A DNA stretch of 9,940 nucleotides from Methylococcaceae bacterium NSP1-1 (GTDB lineage Bacteria > Pseudomonadota > Gammaproteobacteria > Methylococcales > Methylomonadaceae): positions 1 through 9,940 of the forward strand of contig NQJG01000013.1 of the NCBI GenBank assembly GCA_002256465.1, given 5' to 3'. The position numbers and the translations under genes are program-made. The notes below the pieces were generated by a model. The model was not told where the DNA came from. It saw nothing but the letters and a program-made list of their open reading frames with translations, and ran no database searches. Below, piece by piece: positions 1-6,493 of the stretch. Each line of letters starts with the position of its first letter. The stretch's first letter is position 1.

Positions 1-251
1 AAAGCTCGACAGGCCAGTGCATTGTTTTCTACCTGGATGACCCACTTTGCTCCCCTGGAAGCCGCTTCAAAGCCTAAGGCGCCGCTGCCGGCATACAAAT
101 CCAGACAACGTCTGCCGATAATGTCATTTTGCAGCCAATTGAATACGGTTTCGCGCACTCTTGCGGGTGTCGGTCGCAATCCTGGCGCATCGACAAAGGT
201 TACACTTCGACTGCGCCAGTTTCCCCCGATTATCTTAAGTTTATTTTGCAC
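1..251 (-). CDS. rsmD: 16S rRNA (guanine(966)-N2)-methyltransferase RsmD, N-terminal part (cut by window edge)
   Basis: RsmD uses S-adenosylmethionine to methylate N2 of G966 of 16S rRNA in the assembling 30S subunit. Only the first 83 codons are inside the window. Visible landmarks are the family N-terminus KIIGGNWRSR (residues 6-15), the block RPTPARVRETVFNWL (26-40) and the SAM-binding motif I LDLYAGSGALGFEA (50-63). The catalytic NPPF/Y motif would lie beyond the edge. I chose a GTG start at 251-249 because it lies immediately upstream of the conserved KIIGG block and no later start would keep that block. The start lies inside the last codons of the preceding M16 gene (11-base overlap), which suggests translational coupling. 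No strong Shine-Dalgarno sequence is visible. An M16 pair followed by rsmD is a familiar order in gammaproteobacteria, where coaD often comes next. The identification is firm; the exact start is likely but not proven. Confidence 0.93.
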   Translation of the reverse strand, partial: MQNKLKIIGGNWRSRSVTFVDAPGLRPTPARVRETVFNWLQNDIIGRRCLDLYAGSGALGFEAASRGAKWVIQVENNALACRA

Positions 252-1554
252 TTTTTTCCGCTGACTTGCCGACGGTTATGGTTTGCAACAGTTGCGGATT
301 AACACGGCGTTTAAAGGCATCTGTTATTGATGCGACCGTCACTTGCTCAATTTTTTGTTGGAAGGTATCCAGGTAATCCAGGGGCATATCATAAAAACCG
401 ATCATGGCAACATAGCCGGCCAGTTCTTTATTGGTATCAAAACGCATGGCAAAACCACCGGTAATATTTTTCTTTGCGGCAATAAGCTCGGCTTCCGTCG
501 GGCCTTTGGCTATAAAATCGGCCAAGGTTTGGTTGAGCACTTGCAAGGCTTGTGCTGTTTGATCGTTGCGGGTTTGCAGGCTAACGATAAACGGGCCTGG
601 TTTCAACATCGGTATGAAAGCACTGGATGCACTGTAAGCCAACCCCCGTTTTTCTCTTACTTCTTCAAAGAGCTTGGAAACCAGGCTACCGCCGCCCAAT
701 ATATGATTGCCGACATACAGATCAAAATAATCGGGATCTTTGCGATAAGTGGCTGGCAGCCCAACCAAAACATGCGTTTGTGAGGACGGAAACTCGATGT
801 GTTGCTGTGTTGATTTAAGCGGCATGGCCACGTCCGGCAAATCTCCCCGTTTTTCTCCGACAGGCAACCCGGCTACCAGCTTCTCCGCAGTTTGCTCCGC
901 TTGCTGTTTGGTTAAATCCCCGACAATGACAACTATCGCATTGGCAGCGACATAATATTTTTGATAAAAATTACGCAGATCGGAGATCTTAAGAGCGGCT
1001 ACCGTTTTAATCACTCCTGATTCAGGATGTGCATAAGGGTGATTTCCATAAAGGGCGTTATAAAAGGCTATGCTCGCCAATTCTGCAGGCGATTCCTCTT
1101 GTTGCTTTAAACCTGCCAAGGTTCGGTTTTTTTCTCGTTGAAAGTCGGGTTCGTTAAAAATCGGCTTGGTCAAGATGACTTGCATCGTTTCAATGGCTTT
1201 ATCGAATAAGGGTTTATCGGTCAATGTGCGTAACGATACGGTAGCTGAATCAATTGAACTACTTACGCCAAATTGTGCGCCGACACTTTCAAAGCGCTGG
1301 GCAATTTCATCGGCATTCCATTTTCCGGCTCCGGTATCCAGTAAATCAGCTGTTAATGCCGCTAGTCCAAACTGTTGTCCGTCACTCGAACTACCGGCAT
1401 CAAAAACAACCTGGATATCCACCATGGGTAGATCTTCGGTATGCACATAATAAACGCGGGTGCCTTGCGGCGTTTGCCAGTGTTCAATTTTTGCTGCCGA
1501 GTAAGCGAACTGGCTAAATGCCAATAAGATAAAACCTAACAAATAGATACGCAT
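241..1554 (-). CDS. M16 family peptidase-like protein, non-catalytic partner subunit (zinc site lost)
   Basis: This 437-residue exported protein has the two-lobed M16 (pitrilysin/insulinase) fold but not its zinc site. Where active members have HxxEH, the sequence is GLAALTADLL (residues 63-72), so the two His and the Glu are replaced by Ala66, Asp70 and Ala69. The C-terminal half keeps the family's Arg/Tyr element in EEVREKRGLAYSAS (Arg300, Tyr307), known from M16B heterodimers to help bind substrate. Residues 1-19 form a Sec signal peptide with probable cleavage after AYS, placing the protein in the periplasm. Its ATG overlaps the stop codon of the upstream M16 gene by one base (TAATG), so the two subunits are probably made in equal amounts and assemble together. 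By analogy with known M16B pairs, the neighbour supplies catalysis and this subunit supplies the R/Y pair. The natural substrate is unknown. Confidence 0.9.
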   Translation of the reverse strand: MRIYLLGFILLAFSQFAYSAAKIEHWQTPQGTRVYYVHTEDLPMVDIQVVFDAGSSSDGQQFGLAALTADLLDTGAGKWNADEIAQRFESVGAQFGVSSSIDSATVSLRTLTDKPLFDKAIETMQVILTKPIFNEPDFQREKNRTLAGLKQQEESPAELASIAFYNALYGNHPYAHPESGVIKTVAALKISDLRNFYQKYYVAANAIVVIVGDLTKQQAEQTAEKLVAGLPVGEKRGDLPDVAMPLKSTQQHIEFPSSQTHVLVGLPATYRKDPDYFDLYVGNHILGGGSLVSKLFEEVREKRGLAYSASSAFIPMLKPGPFIVSLQTRNDQTAQALQVLNQTLADFIAKGPTEAELIAAKKNITGGFAMRFDTNKELAGYVAMIGFYDMPLDYLDTFQQKIEQVTVASITDAFKRRVNPQLLQTITVGKSAEKSAK

Positions 1555-2906
1555 TATTTAGCTCCCTTTTTTTCAGCGGTTGTATTAATAGTTTGTGGTT
1601 CCAGGTAAGCAATACTCAGATGATCATCAACCAAATATTTACGTGCTACATCACGCACTTGTTCCGCTGTCACCTGATTGATTTTAGCAACATATTCATC
1701 GGCTTTTTGCCAGCCTAAACCCACTGTTTCGAGAGTCCCTATTTGCATGGCTTGATAAAAATTGGAATCCCGCTGGTAGATATCGCTGGCCAAAACCTGC
1801 GCTTTAATCCGCTGTAATTCTTCACTGCTGATTAAGTTTTCCTGAAGCTTCCTGATTTCATCCTTTAATGCGGCTTCCAGCTCCAATACTGTTTTTCCTT
1901 CTGCGGGTGTTGCTTCCAGTTCAAACAAATTGGACATTCTTGAAGTCAGTCCATAGCCGGCACCGGCAGAGACGGCTATCTGTTTACCTCGCACCAACTG
2001 TGAGGTCAATCTGGCACTGCTACCGCCATCCAATACGCCGGCTAATACTTCCAGGGCGTAGGCTTCCCATTCATTTGCAGCGGTTTTTAGTGCCGGCACT
2101 TTATATCCCATTAGAATGGAAGGCAGTTTTGCGGGTACTTTGACGGTCATTTTACGCGCACCCAGCTGATCAATTTCAGTTTGCGGCTTTAACGGTTTAA
2201 TATCACTGGGCTTAAGTGCGCCAAAATATTTTTCTGCCAGTTCAAAAACGGCCTTTGCATGTACATCACCTACTACAACCAGAGTGGCATTATTCGGTGC
2301 ATACCAGCGTTGATACCAGGCTTGCAGGTCTTCAACCGTATAATTTGCAATATCCGCAGGCCAACCAATAACAGGATGCTTATACGGGCTGTTGGAATAA
2401 GCCATGGTCATAAATTGTTCTTGCATTTTTGCTTGTGGATTATCATCAGTCCGCATTCTGCGTTCTTCAGTGACTACCTGTAGTTCTTTTTTTAATTCTT
2501 CGGGTAGCAGGTGCAGATTACGCATTCTATCGGCTTCCAGTTCAAAACTGACTGCCAGTCTGGAAGCCTCCATGGTTTGAAAATAGGCCGTATAATCCTG
2601 TCCGGTAAAGGCATTTTCATCACCCCCATTTTCGGCAATAATACGGGAAAACTCACCCGCAGGATGTTTATCCGTACCCTTGAACATCATGTGTTCCAGC
2701 ATGTGCGAGATCCCGGTAATGCCTCCGGGTTCATAACTGGAGCCAACCTTGTACCAGACTTGAGACACTACAACCGGTGATCGATGATCTTCTTTTACCA
2801 GAACTTTTAGACCATTCGCCAATGTATGTTCAAATACTTTTGTTTCTGCACTACTGGTAAACACGGGCAGACACAGTAAGATTGTGCATAGTAATCGTTT
2901 CTTCAT
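1554..2906 (-). CDS. M16 family zinc metallopeptidase, catalytic subunit
   Basis: A predicted 450-residue periplasmic zinc endopeptidase. The inverted zinc motif HMLEH is at residues 68-72 (His68, catalytic Glu71, His72). A third ligand, probably Glu148 in VVTEERR, lies about 76 residues downstream, as expected for the family. The N-terminus MKKRLLCTILLCLPVFTSSA is a Sec signal peptide, cleaved probably near SSA-ET. An in-frame ATG lies five codons further upstream at 2921, but I prefer 2906: a GAGGGAG ribosome-binding site sits directly before it, and it gives a standard signal peptide with Lys at positions 2-3. The C-terminal lobe (GVLDGGSSARLTSQLVRGKQ) lacks the Arg/Tyr element that is present in the downstream partner, so the two proteins look complementary. 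It is the first gene of a leftward operon with the non-catalytic M16 gene and rsmD. It is divergent from cyoE. The substrate cannot be told from sequence. Confidence 0.93.
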   Translation of the reverse strand: MKKRLLCTILLCLPVFTSSAETKVFEHTLANGLKVLVKEDHRSPVVVSQVWYKVGSSYEPGGITGISHMLEHMMFKGTDKHPAGEFSRIIAENGGDENAFTGQDYTAYFQTMEASRLAVSFELEADRMRNLHLLPEELKKELQVVTEERRMRTDDNPQAKMQEQFMTMAYSNSPYKHPVIGWPADIANYTVEDLQAWYQRWYAPNNATLVVVGDVHAKAVFELAEKYFGALKPSDIKPLKPQTEIDQLGARKMTVKVPAKLPSILMGYKVPALKTAANEWEAYALEVLAGVLDGGSSARLTSQLVRGKQIAVSAGAGYGLTSRMSNLFELEATPAEGKTVLELEAALKDEIRKLQENLISSEELQRIKAQVLASDIYQRDSNFYQAMQIGTLETVGLGWQKADEYVAKINQVTAEQVRDVARKYLVDDHLSIAYLEPQTINTTAEKKGAK

Positions 2907-2908
2907 AA

Positions 2909-2915
2909 CTCCCTC
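2909..2915 (-). promoter_or_regulatory. Ribosome-binding site deciding the M16 catalytic subunit start
   Basis: On the minus strand GAGGGAG lies two bases before the ATG at 2906; counting from its GAGG core the gap is five bases. It lies downstream of the alternative ATG at 2921, so it can serve only the 2906 start. This is the reason for the shorter gene model. Confidence 0.65.
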
Positions 2916-2958
2916 TTTCATGATTGTAAGCGCGTCGGACTATTTCATTAATCAATAG

Positions 2959-2994
2959 TTCACGGTATTCTATACAATAATATAAAAGTTGGAA
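2959..2994. promoter_or_regulatory. Putative divergent promoters between the M16 operon and cyoE
   Basis: The gap between the M16 operon and cyoE is under 100 bases and AT-rich. For cyoE (plus strand), TTCACG at 2959-2964 and TATAAA at 2981-2986 are separated by 16 bases. For the M16 operon (minus strand), TTCCAA (2994-2989) and TAGAAT (2972-2967) are also separated by 16 bases. The two candidates face each other and overlap, so RNA polymerase could not readily occupy both at once. Matches to consensus are partial and the region offers other -10-like hexamers, so exact boxes are tentative. Some promoter here is expected, because both flanking genes start from this gap. Confidence 0.35.
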
Positions 2995-3005
2995 CTTATT
3001 AAACA

Positions 3006-3893
3006 ATGCCTAGCAAATCCTCTGTGTTTTCCTGGAAAAACTACTACACACTTTGTAAACCCAATGTTGTTGCGGAAATGCTTTTTACCGCAGTTGTCGG
3101 TATGTTATTAGCTGTACCAGGAATGCCACCTATAGGACCTTTTATTTACGGAACTATAGGCATTGCTCTGGCTGCATCTTCAGCCGCGGCAGTTAATCAT
3201 TTTATTGATCGAAAAGCGGATGCACAAATGGCCCGCACCGAAAAACGCCCGTTACCTACAGGAGAATTAAGTACGACTAATGTCATTACTTTTGCGTTTG
3301 TGCTGGGTCTGAGCTCAATGCTTATTTTGATTTTATTAGTCAATACCTTAACGGCTATTCTGACTTTCCTGTCATTATTTGGTTACGCTATTATTTATAC
3401 GCTCTATCTTAAAAGAGCGACTCCGCAAAACATTGTCATTGGCGGTATTTTCGGTGCTACACCGCCGCTGTTGGGTTGGTGTGCAATGACTGGAGAAATA
3501 CATCCTTATTCTCTGCTATTAGCATTAATCATTTACGTTTGGACACCACCGCATTTCTGGGCATTGGCTATCGCCAGACGTGAAGAATACGCCAAAGTGA
3601 ACATCCCCATGTTACCCGTTACCCATGGCCCTGAGTTTACGCGCTTGCAAATATTGCTCTATACCATCCTATTGATAATTGTGACGCTGTTGCCCTATTT
3701 AACCGGCATGAGCGGCTTAATTTACCTGGTGTCGGCAGTGTTATTAGGTCTTGGGTTTATTTATTACGCAGTATTGATGATGCGTAAAAAAGATAATAAA
3801 ACCGCCATGAAAACTTTTGTTTATTCTATCGTTTATATAACACTTCTGTTTGCGGCTTTGTTAATTGATCATTATCTAAGATTTACTTTATGA
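3006..3893 (+). CDS. cyoE: Protoheme IX farnesyltransferase (heme O synthase)
   Basis: This polytopic inner-membrane UbiA-family prenyltransferase attaches a farnesyl group to heme B to give heme O, which is needed by bo3-type oxidases or as precursor of heme A for aa3-type oxidases. The length of 295 residues is normal. The first Asp-rich prenyl-diphosphate/Mg motif is NHFIDRKAD (64-72), followed by the family block ARTEKRPLPTG (76-86). YLKRATPQNIVIGGIFGATPP (from about 134) and YVWTPPHFWALAIARREEY (177-195) are typical heme O synthase blocks. Several hydrophobic helices alternate with these loops. The N-terminal LCKPNVV matches the usual family start and supports the ATG at 3006; only a weak GGA upstream serves as ribosome-binding site. 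No oxidase subunit genes are adjacent, so this copy lies apart from a cox or cyo operon in this window (the name ctaB is equally valid). Its stop overlaps the next gene by four bases. Confidence 0.97.
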   Translation: MPSKSSVFSWKNYYTLCKPNVVAEMLFTAVVGMLLAVPGMPPIGPFIYGTIGIALAASSAAAVNHFIDRKADAQMARTEKRPLPTGELSTTNVITFAFVLGLSSMLILILLVNTLTAILTFLSLFGYAIIYTLYLKRATPQNIVIGGIFGATPPLLGWCAMTGEIHPYSLLLALIIYVWTPPHFWALAIARREEYAKVNIPMLPVTHGPEFTRLQILLYTILLIIVTLLPYLTGMSGLIYLVSAVLLGLGFIYYAVLMMRKKDNKTAMKTFVYSIVYITLLFAALLIDHYLRFTL

Positions 3894-4915
3894 ATTTCAC
3901 TCATCACGAGCAAACACCTCATCCGGAACATCCGTTCGCGGAGTATATTCGCATTCTCGGCAAAGGCAAAAAAGGCTCAAGACCACTTACGCAAGATGAA
4001 GCCTATCAAGCTATGAAAATGATTTTAGCAGATGAAGTGCTGCCCATTCAGTTGGGTGCATTTTTAATGTTAATGCGAGTTAAGGAAGAAACACCCGAAG
4101 AATTAGCCGGTTTTGTTTTGGCTGCCAGAGAATCATGCAATCTCACAAGTGATAGGGCGTTAGTCGATCTGGATTGGTCATCTTATGCCGGGAAACGTCG
4201 TCATTTGCCCTGGTTTCTGTTGTCGGCCCTGTTATTGGCAGAAAACGGTATTAGTGTTTTTATGCATGGTGCTGGTGGTCATAGTGCAGGCCGGTTATAT
4301 ACCCAGGAGGTACTTAAATATCTTGGACTTGAATATTCAAGCTCTATTGAACAAACCAAACAACAGCTTGAACAACAACACTTCAGCTATCTTTCACTGG
4401 AACATTTTTGCCCGAAACTGCATGACATCATAGAACTGCGTCCGCTGCTGGGCTTACGCTCACCTGTTCATACCCTGGTTCGTTTGTTAAATCCTTTTAA
4501 TGCAGAATACAGCATTCAGGGAATATTTCATCCGGGTTATCGACCTGTGCATCAACAAGCTGCTGCTTTATTGCAACAGCCCCATGCAGCCGTATTAAAG
4601 GGTGAGGGCGGTGAAACTGAGCGTAATCCTGATATGGAATGCCTTGTGCAAAGCGTACATAACGGTGAATTATTTGACGAAAACTGGCCGGCTTTATTCG
4701 CCCGCCGTCACGTCAAACCTGAGGAACTTGATCCCCGGCAACTGCCTTTAATTTGGCAAGGGAGTGCTGAGGATGAGTTTGCTGAAAGCTCAATCATCGG
4801 CACAGCAGCGATTGCGCTTAAGCTATTGGGCAAAGCAAACACACAGCAACAAGCTCATCAACTGGCGACTGATTACTGGTTGAGCAGAGATAAGGAAAAG
4901 TTCGCTGGTTCCTGA
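3890..4915 (+). CDS. ybiB: TrpD2/YbiB-like protein (anthranilate phosphoribosyltransferase fold)
   Basis: This 341-residue protein has the nucleoside phosphorylase/TrpD architecture: an N-terminal helical domain (about 15-85: YIRILGKGKKGSRPL, then LGAFLMLMRVKEETPEELAGF) and a larger alpha/beta domain. The usual TrpD GTGGD phosphoribosyl-diphosphate loop is absent; in its place is SYAGKRRHLPW (98-108), close to the SYNGARK stretch I recall in E. coli YbiB. Other YbiB-type landmarks are FMHGAGG (124-130), FCPKL (163-167), LRPLLGLRSPVHTLVRLLNPF (from 183) and KGEGGETERNP (227-237). E. coli YbiB (TrpD2) binds nucleic acid rather than making phosphoribosylanthranilate, so tryptophan synthesis is unlikely here, and no trp genes are nearby. 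The ATG overlaps the cyoE stop (ATGA), implying translational coupling. The family call is solid; the biological role is not established. Confidence 0.85.
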   Translation: MNFTHHEQTPHPEHPFAEYIRILGKGKKGSRPLTQDEAYQAMKMILADEVLPIQLGAFLMLMRVKEETPEELAGFVLAARESCNLTSDRALVDLDWSSYAGKRRHLPWFLLSALLLAENGISVFMHGAGGHSAGRLYTQEVLKYLGLEYSSSIEQTKQQLEQQHFSYLSLEHFCPKLHDIIELRPLLGLRSPVHTLVRLLNPFNAEYSIQGIFHPGYRPVHQQAAALLQQPHAAVLKGEGGETERNPDMECLVQSVHNGELFDENWPALFARRHVKPEELDPRQLPLIWQGSAEDEFAESSIIGTAAIALKLLGKANTQQQAHQLATDYWLSRDKEKFAGS

Positions 4916-4929
4916 TACAGACATCTATA

Positions 4930-5745
4930 GTGATTAAGCGAATGCTTTTGATATTCCTGTGCTACCTGCTGTTTTTGCTTATCCTATTTGTTTTTCAACG
5001 AAAATTAGTTTATTTTCCAGAAAAATATTCAATCGAACAACAACAAGTACTCGCCGAACGATTAAATCTGAAGCTTTGGCCGTCAAAAGATAATTACCTC
5101 GGGTTGATGTCAAAATCGGCCAATACCGCCTACAAAGGGACAATTATTGTATTTCATGGCAATGCGGGTTCAGCAATAAACCGGATCTATTATTCGCAAG
5201 CATTGGAAAAGCTGGGTTACCGTGTGATCTTGGCAGAATATCCGGGCTATGGTGCCAGAGATGGCCTTCCATCAGAAACAACTATGATTTCGAATGGCAT
5301 TGAAACCCTGAAACGGGCATTGAATGATTTTGGTGACCCTATTTTTCTTTGGGGAGAATCACTCGGAAGCGGTGTTGTCGGCGGAATTATGCAGACTGGG
5401 TGGATTCAAGTAAAAGGCCTTGTGTTAGTCGCGCCATTTGATAGCCTGGCCAACGTTGCGCAACACTATTACTGGTTCTTTCTAGCTAAATGGTTAATCC
5501 GTGATGAATTTAACAACATTAAAAATCTACAAAATTACCAGGGAAGCATAGCGATTCTGTTAGCCGACGAAGATGAAATCATCCCTAATAAGTATAGCCT
5601 GACTCTCTTCGACTCACTGTACAATCGCAAGCGACTCTGGTTATTCAAAGATGCAGGACATAACAGTCTGCCGCTTGCGCCAGAATTGCCCTGGTGGCAA
5701 GAGGTTATGCAGTTTGTTGCCGGTCAAAACGGGGTATCCCCGTAA
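4930..5745 (+). CDS. Membrane-anchored alpha/beta hydrolase (BEM46/ABHD13-like)
   Basis: A 271-residue serine hydrolase. Residues 5-22 (MLLIFLCYLLFLLILFVF) are one hydrophobic segment without an obvious cleavage site, so the protein is probably tethered to the inner membrane by its N-terminus. The following QRKLVYFPE is typical of BEM46-like hydrolases. FHGNAGS (75-81) forms the oxyanion-hole loop. The nucleophile is Ser144 in GESLG, the acid probably Asp215 in DEDEIIP, and the base His244 in DAGHNSLP. Substrate is unknown; esterase or thioesterase activity is possible. The start is either GTG at 4930 or ATG at 4942 (residue 5); neither has a clear ribosome-binding site, and both keep the membrane anchor. 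It follows the YbiB-like gene after 14 bases, so it is likely co-transcribed with it. Its last 41 bases overlap the 3' end of the convergent PilZ gene. Confidence 0.85.
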   Translation: MIKRMLLIFLCYLLFLLILFVFQRKLVYFPEKYSIEQQQVLAERLNLKLWPSKDNYLGLMSKSANTAYKGTIIVFHGNAGSAINRIYYSQALEKLGYRVILAEYPGYGARDGLPSETTMISNGIETLKRALNDFGDPIFLWGESLGSGVVGGIMQTGWIQVKGLVLVAPFDSLANVAQHYYWFFLAKWLIRDEFNNIKNLQNYQGSIAILLADEDEIIPNKYSLTLFDSLYNRKRLWLFKDAGHNSLPLAPELPWWQEVMQFVAGQNGVSP

Positions 5746-6334
5746 TATTGTCTGAATTGAGATTTACATACCGCAAGCCTATCAAGGTTTCGGCATCGAC
5801 GGTAAGGTCGCTCCATATCACTTCTACCTTTCCATTTAATTCCAGCCGCTTAAATTCGAAGTACGTTATTGTGCCTTCTTCAACGGATATTGTTTCAGAA
5901 AGGCGAATCATTAAACCCTCTACCGAAACGTTTACGGTCTTAAACTCATGGAATTCGCCATTTAATAAAATTTGTCCAAGATCAGGCATATTTTTTCGAT
6001 AGACTTTTCTTTTGTTCAAAGTTTTATCTATATCAAAGGCAATATTTTTAAATTCCAAAGCAAGCAAGATACGATCATTATCTACGTCAACCCTTACCAC
6101 TTCAGCTTCACCAGCCAATCGCATTTCAGGAAGATACAAATCAATTATGGTCGTCGTCAGTAACATATTAAAAATATACTTAACATCAATGTCTTTTTTA
6201 TGGCTATTTAATTCAGCAAGAATACCCGTTATCGAGATATTTAAAACAGTTATTTCATGCTCTTCTTCTCCCATGTAAATCAAGCCATGTGACGTTAAGT
6301 TTTTACGACAAGGCCGATCCAAATTTGAATACAT
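5705..6334 (-). CDS. Tandem PilZ-domain protein (putative c-di-GMP receptor)
   Basis: This 209-residue protein has no signal peptide or membrane segment and appears to hold two PilZ-like modules. Numbering from the upstream ATG (6337), module 1 has RPCRK (8-12) followed by NISITG (33-38), and module 2 has RKVYRK (110-115) followed by NVSVEG (136-141). This matches the PilZ pattern RxxxR ... (D/N)xSxxG, which binds cyclic di-GMP. Module 2 is canonical; module 1 has Lys12 where the second Arg is usual. Beta-strand segments such as LAGEAEVVRVDVD and ELNGKVEVIWSD follow each motif as in PilZ barrels. Two adjacent ATGs are possible; AGGAG lies 3 bases before the first (6337) and 6 before the second (6334), so I chose the second. 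It converges on the hydrolase gene with a 41-base overlap and is divergent from the SLT lipoprotein. The partner or output is unknown. Confidence 0.8.
   Translation of the reverse strand: MYSNLDRPCRKNLTSHGLIYMGEEEHEITVLNISITGILAELNSHKKDIDVKYIFNMLLTTTIIDLYLPEMRLAGEAEVVRVDVDNDRILLALEFKNIAFDIDKTLNKRKVYRKNMPDLGQILLNGEFHEFKTVNVSVEGLMIRLSETISVEEGTITYFEFKRLELNGKVEVIWSDLTVDAETLIGLRYVNLNSDNITGIPRFDRQQTA
5729..5743 (-). terminator. Hairpin with T-tract in the convergent gene overlap, possible terminator of the PilZ gene
   Basis: ACGGGG-TAT-CCCCGT is a perfect 6-bp GC-rich stem with a 3-base loop. Read on the minus strand it is followed directly by TTTG (TTTT counting the last stem base), like a short intrinsic terminator. 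It lies within the coding 3' ends of both the PilZ gene and the hydrolase, about 22 bases before the PilZ stop on the minus strand. Termination inside the frame would truncate the message, so partial termination or mere 3'-end protection is possible. On the plus strand no T-tract follows. Confidence 0.35.
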
Positions 6335-6340
6335 CATTAT

Positions 6341-6345
6341 CTCCT
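6341..6345 (-). promoter_or_regulatory. Ribosome-binding site of the PilZ gene
   Basis: AGGAG on the minus strand lies 6 bases before the ATG at 6334 and only 3 before the ATG at 6337. The normal 5-9 base spacing favours the second ATG. Confidence 0.7.
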
Positions 6346-6377
6346 GATTGATTCTTCGCTTAAATTCCAGCTCACAC

Positions 6378-6406
6378 TGTACAAGTATATTGAGTGCAAT
6401 TATAGT
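6378..6406 (+). promoter_or_regulatory. Putative promoter of the SLT lipoprotein gene
   Basis: TGTACA (6378-6383; four of six bases match TTGACA) and TATAGT (6401-6406; five of six match TATAAT) are separated by exactly 17 bases. This would give a leader of about 80 bases before the ATG at 6494. Its -10 box overlaps the minus-strand -10 candidate of the PilZ gene. The prediction is by eye only. Confidence 0.4.
6399..6404 (-). promoter_or_regulatory. Consensus -10 box for the PilZ gene
   Basis: A perfect TATAAT reads on the minus strand about 65 bases upstream of the PilZ start codon. No good -35 hexamer is seen at 16-18 bases upstream (TAAGTA at 17), and there is no TG extension, so it may need an activator or be fortuitous in AT-rich DNA. 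Confidence 0.35.
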
Positions 6407-6493
6407 GTGTTAACATATATTTACTTATTTTTCGTTCAACCTCAAAATAATTTTATAGTCATCAAAATTTCGATCTATACCTCGCTCCACATC

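Noticed and set aside
343..783. Plus-strand open frame of 146 codons opposite the non-catalytic M16 gene
   Set aside because: It is antisense to a well-supported conserved gene and shows no domain, so it is a by-product of that gene's codon pattern.
2907..2921. Upstream ATG giving a five-codon longer M16 catalytic subunit
   Set aside because: The ribosome-binding site GAGGGAG lies inside this extension and serves the ATG at 2906.
6375..6395. Possible LexA-like box starting with CTGT upstream of the SLT lipoprotein
   Set aside because: The second half-site ACAG is missing at the required eight-base spacing on either strand.
6407..6493. Upstream GTG extension of the SLT lipoprotein by 29 codons
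   Set aside because: The extension overlaps the probable promoter and would bury the lipobox signal peptide that begins at 6494.
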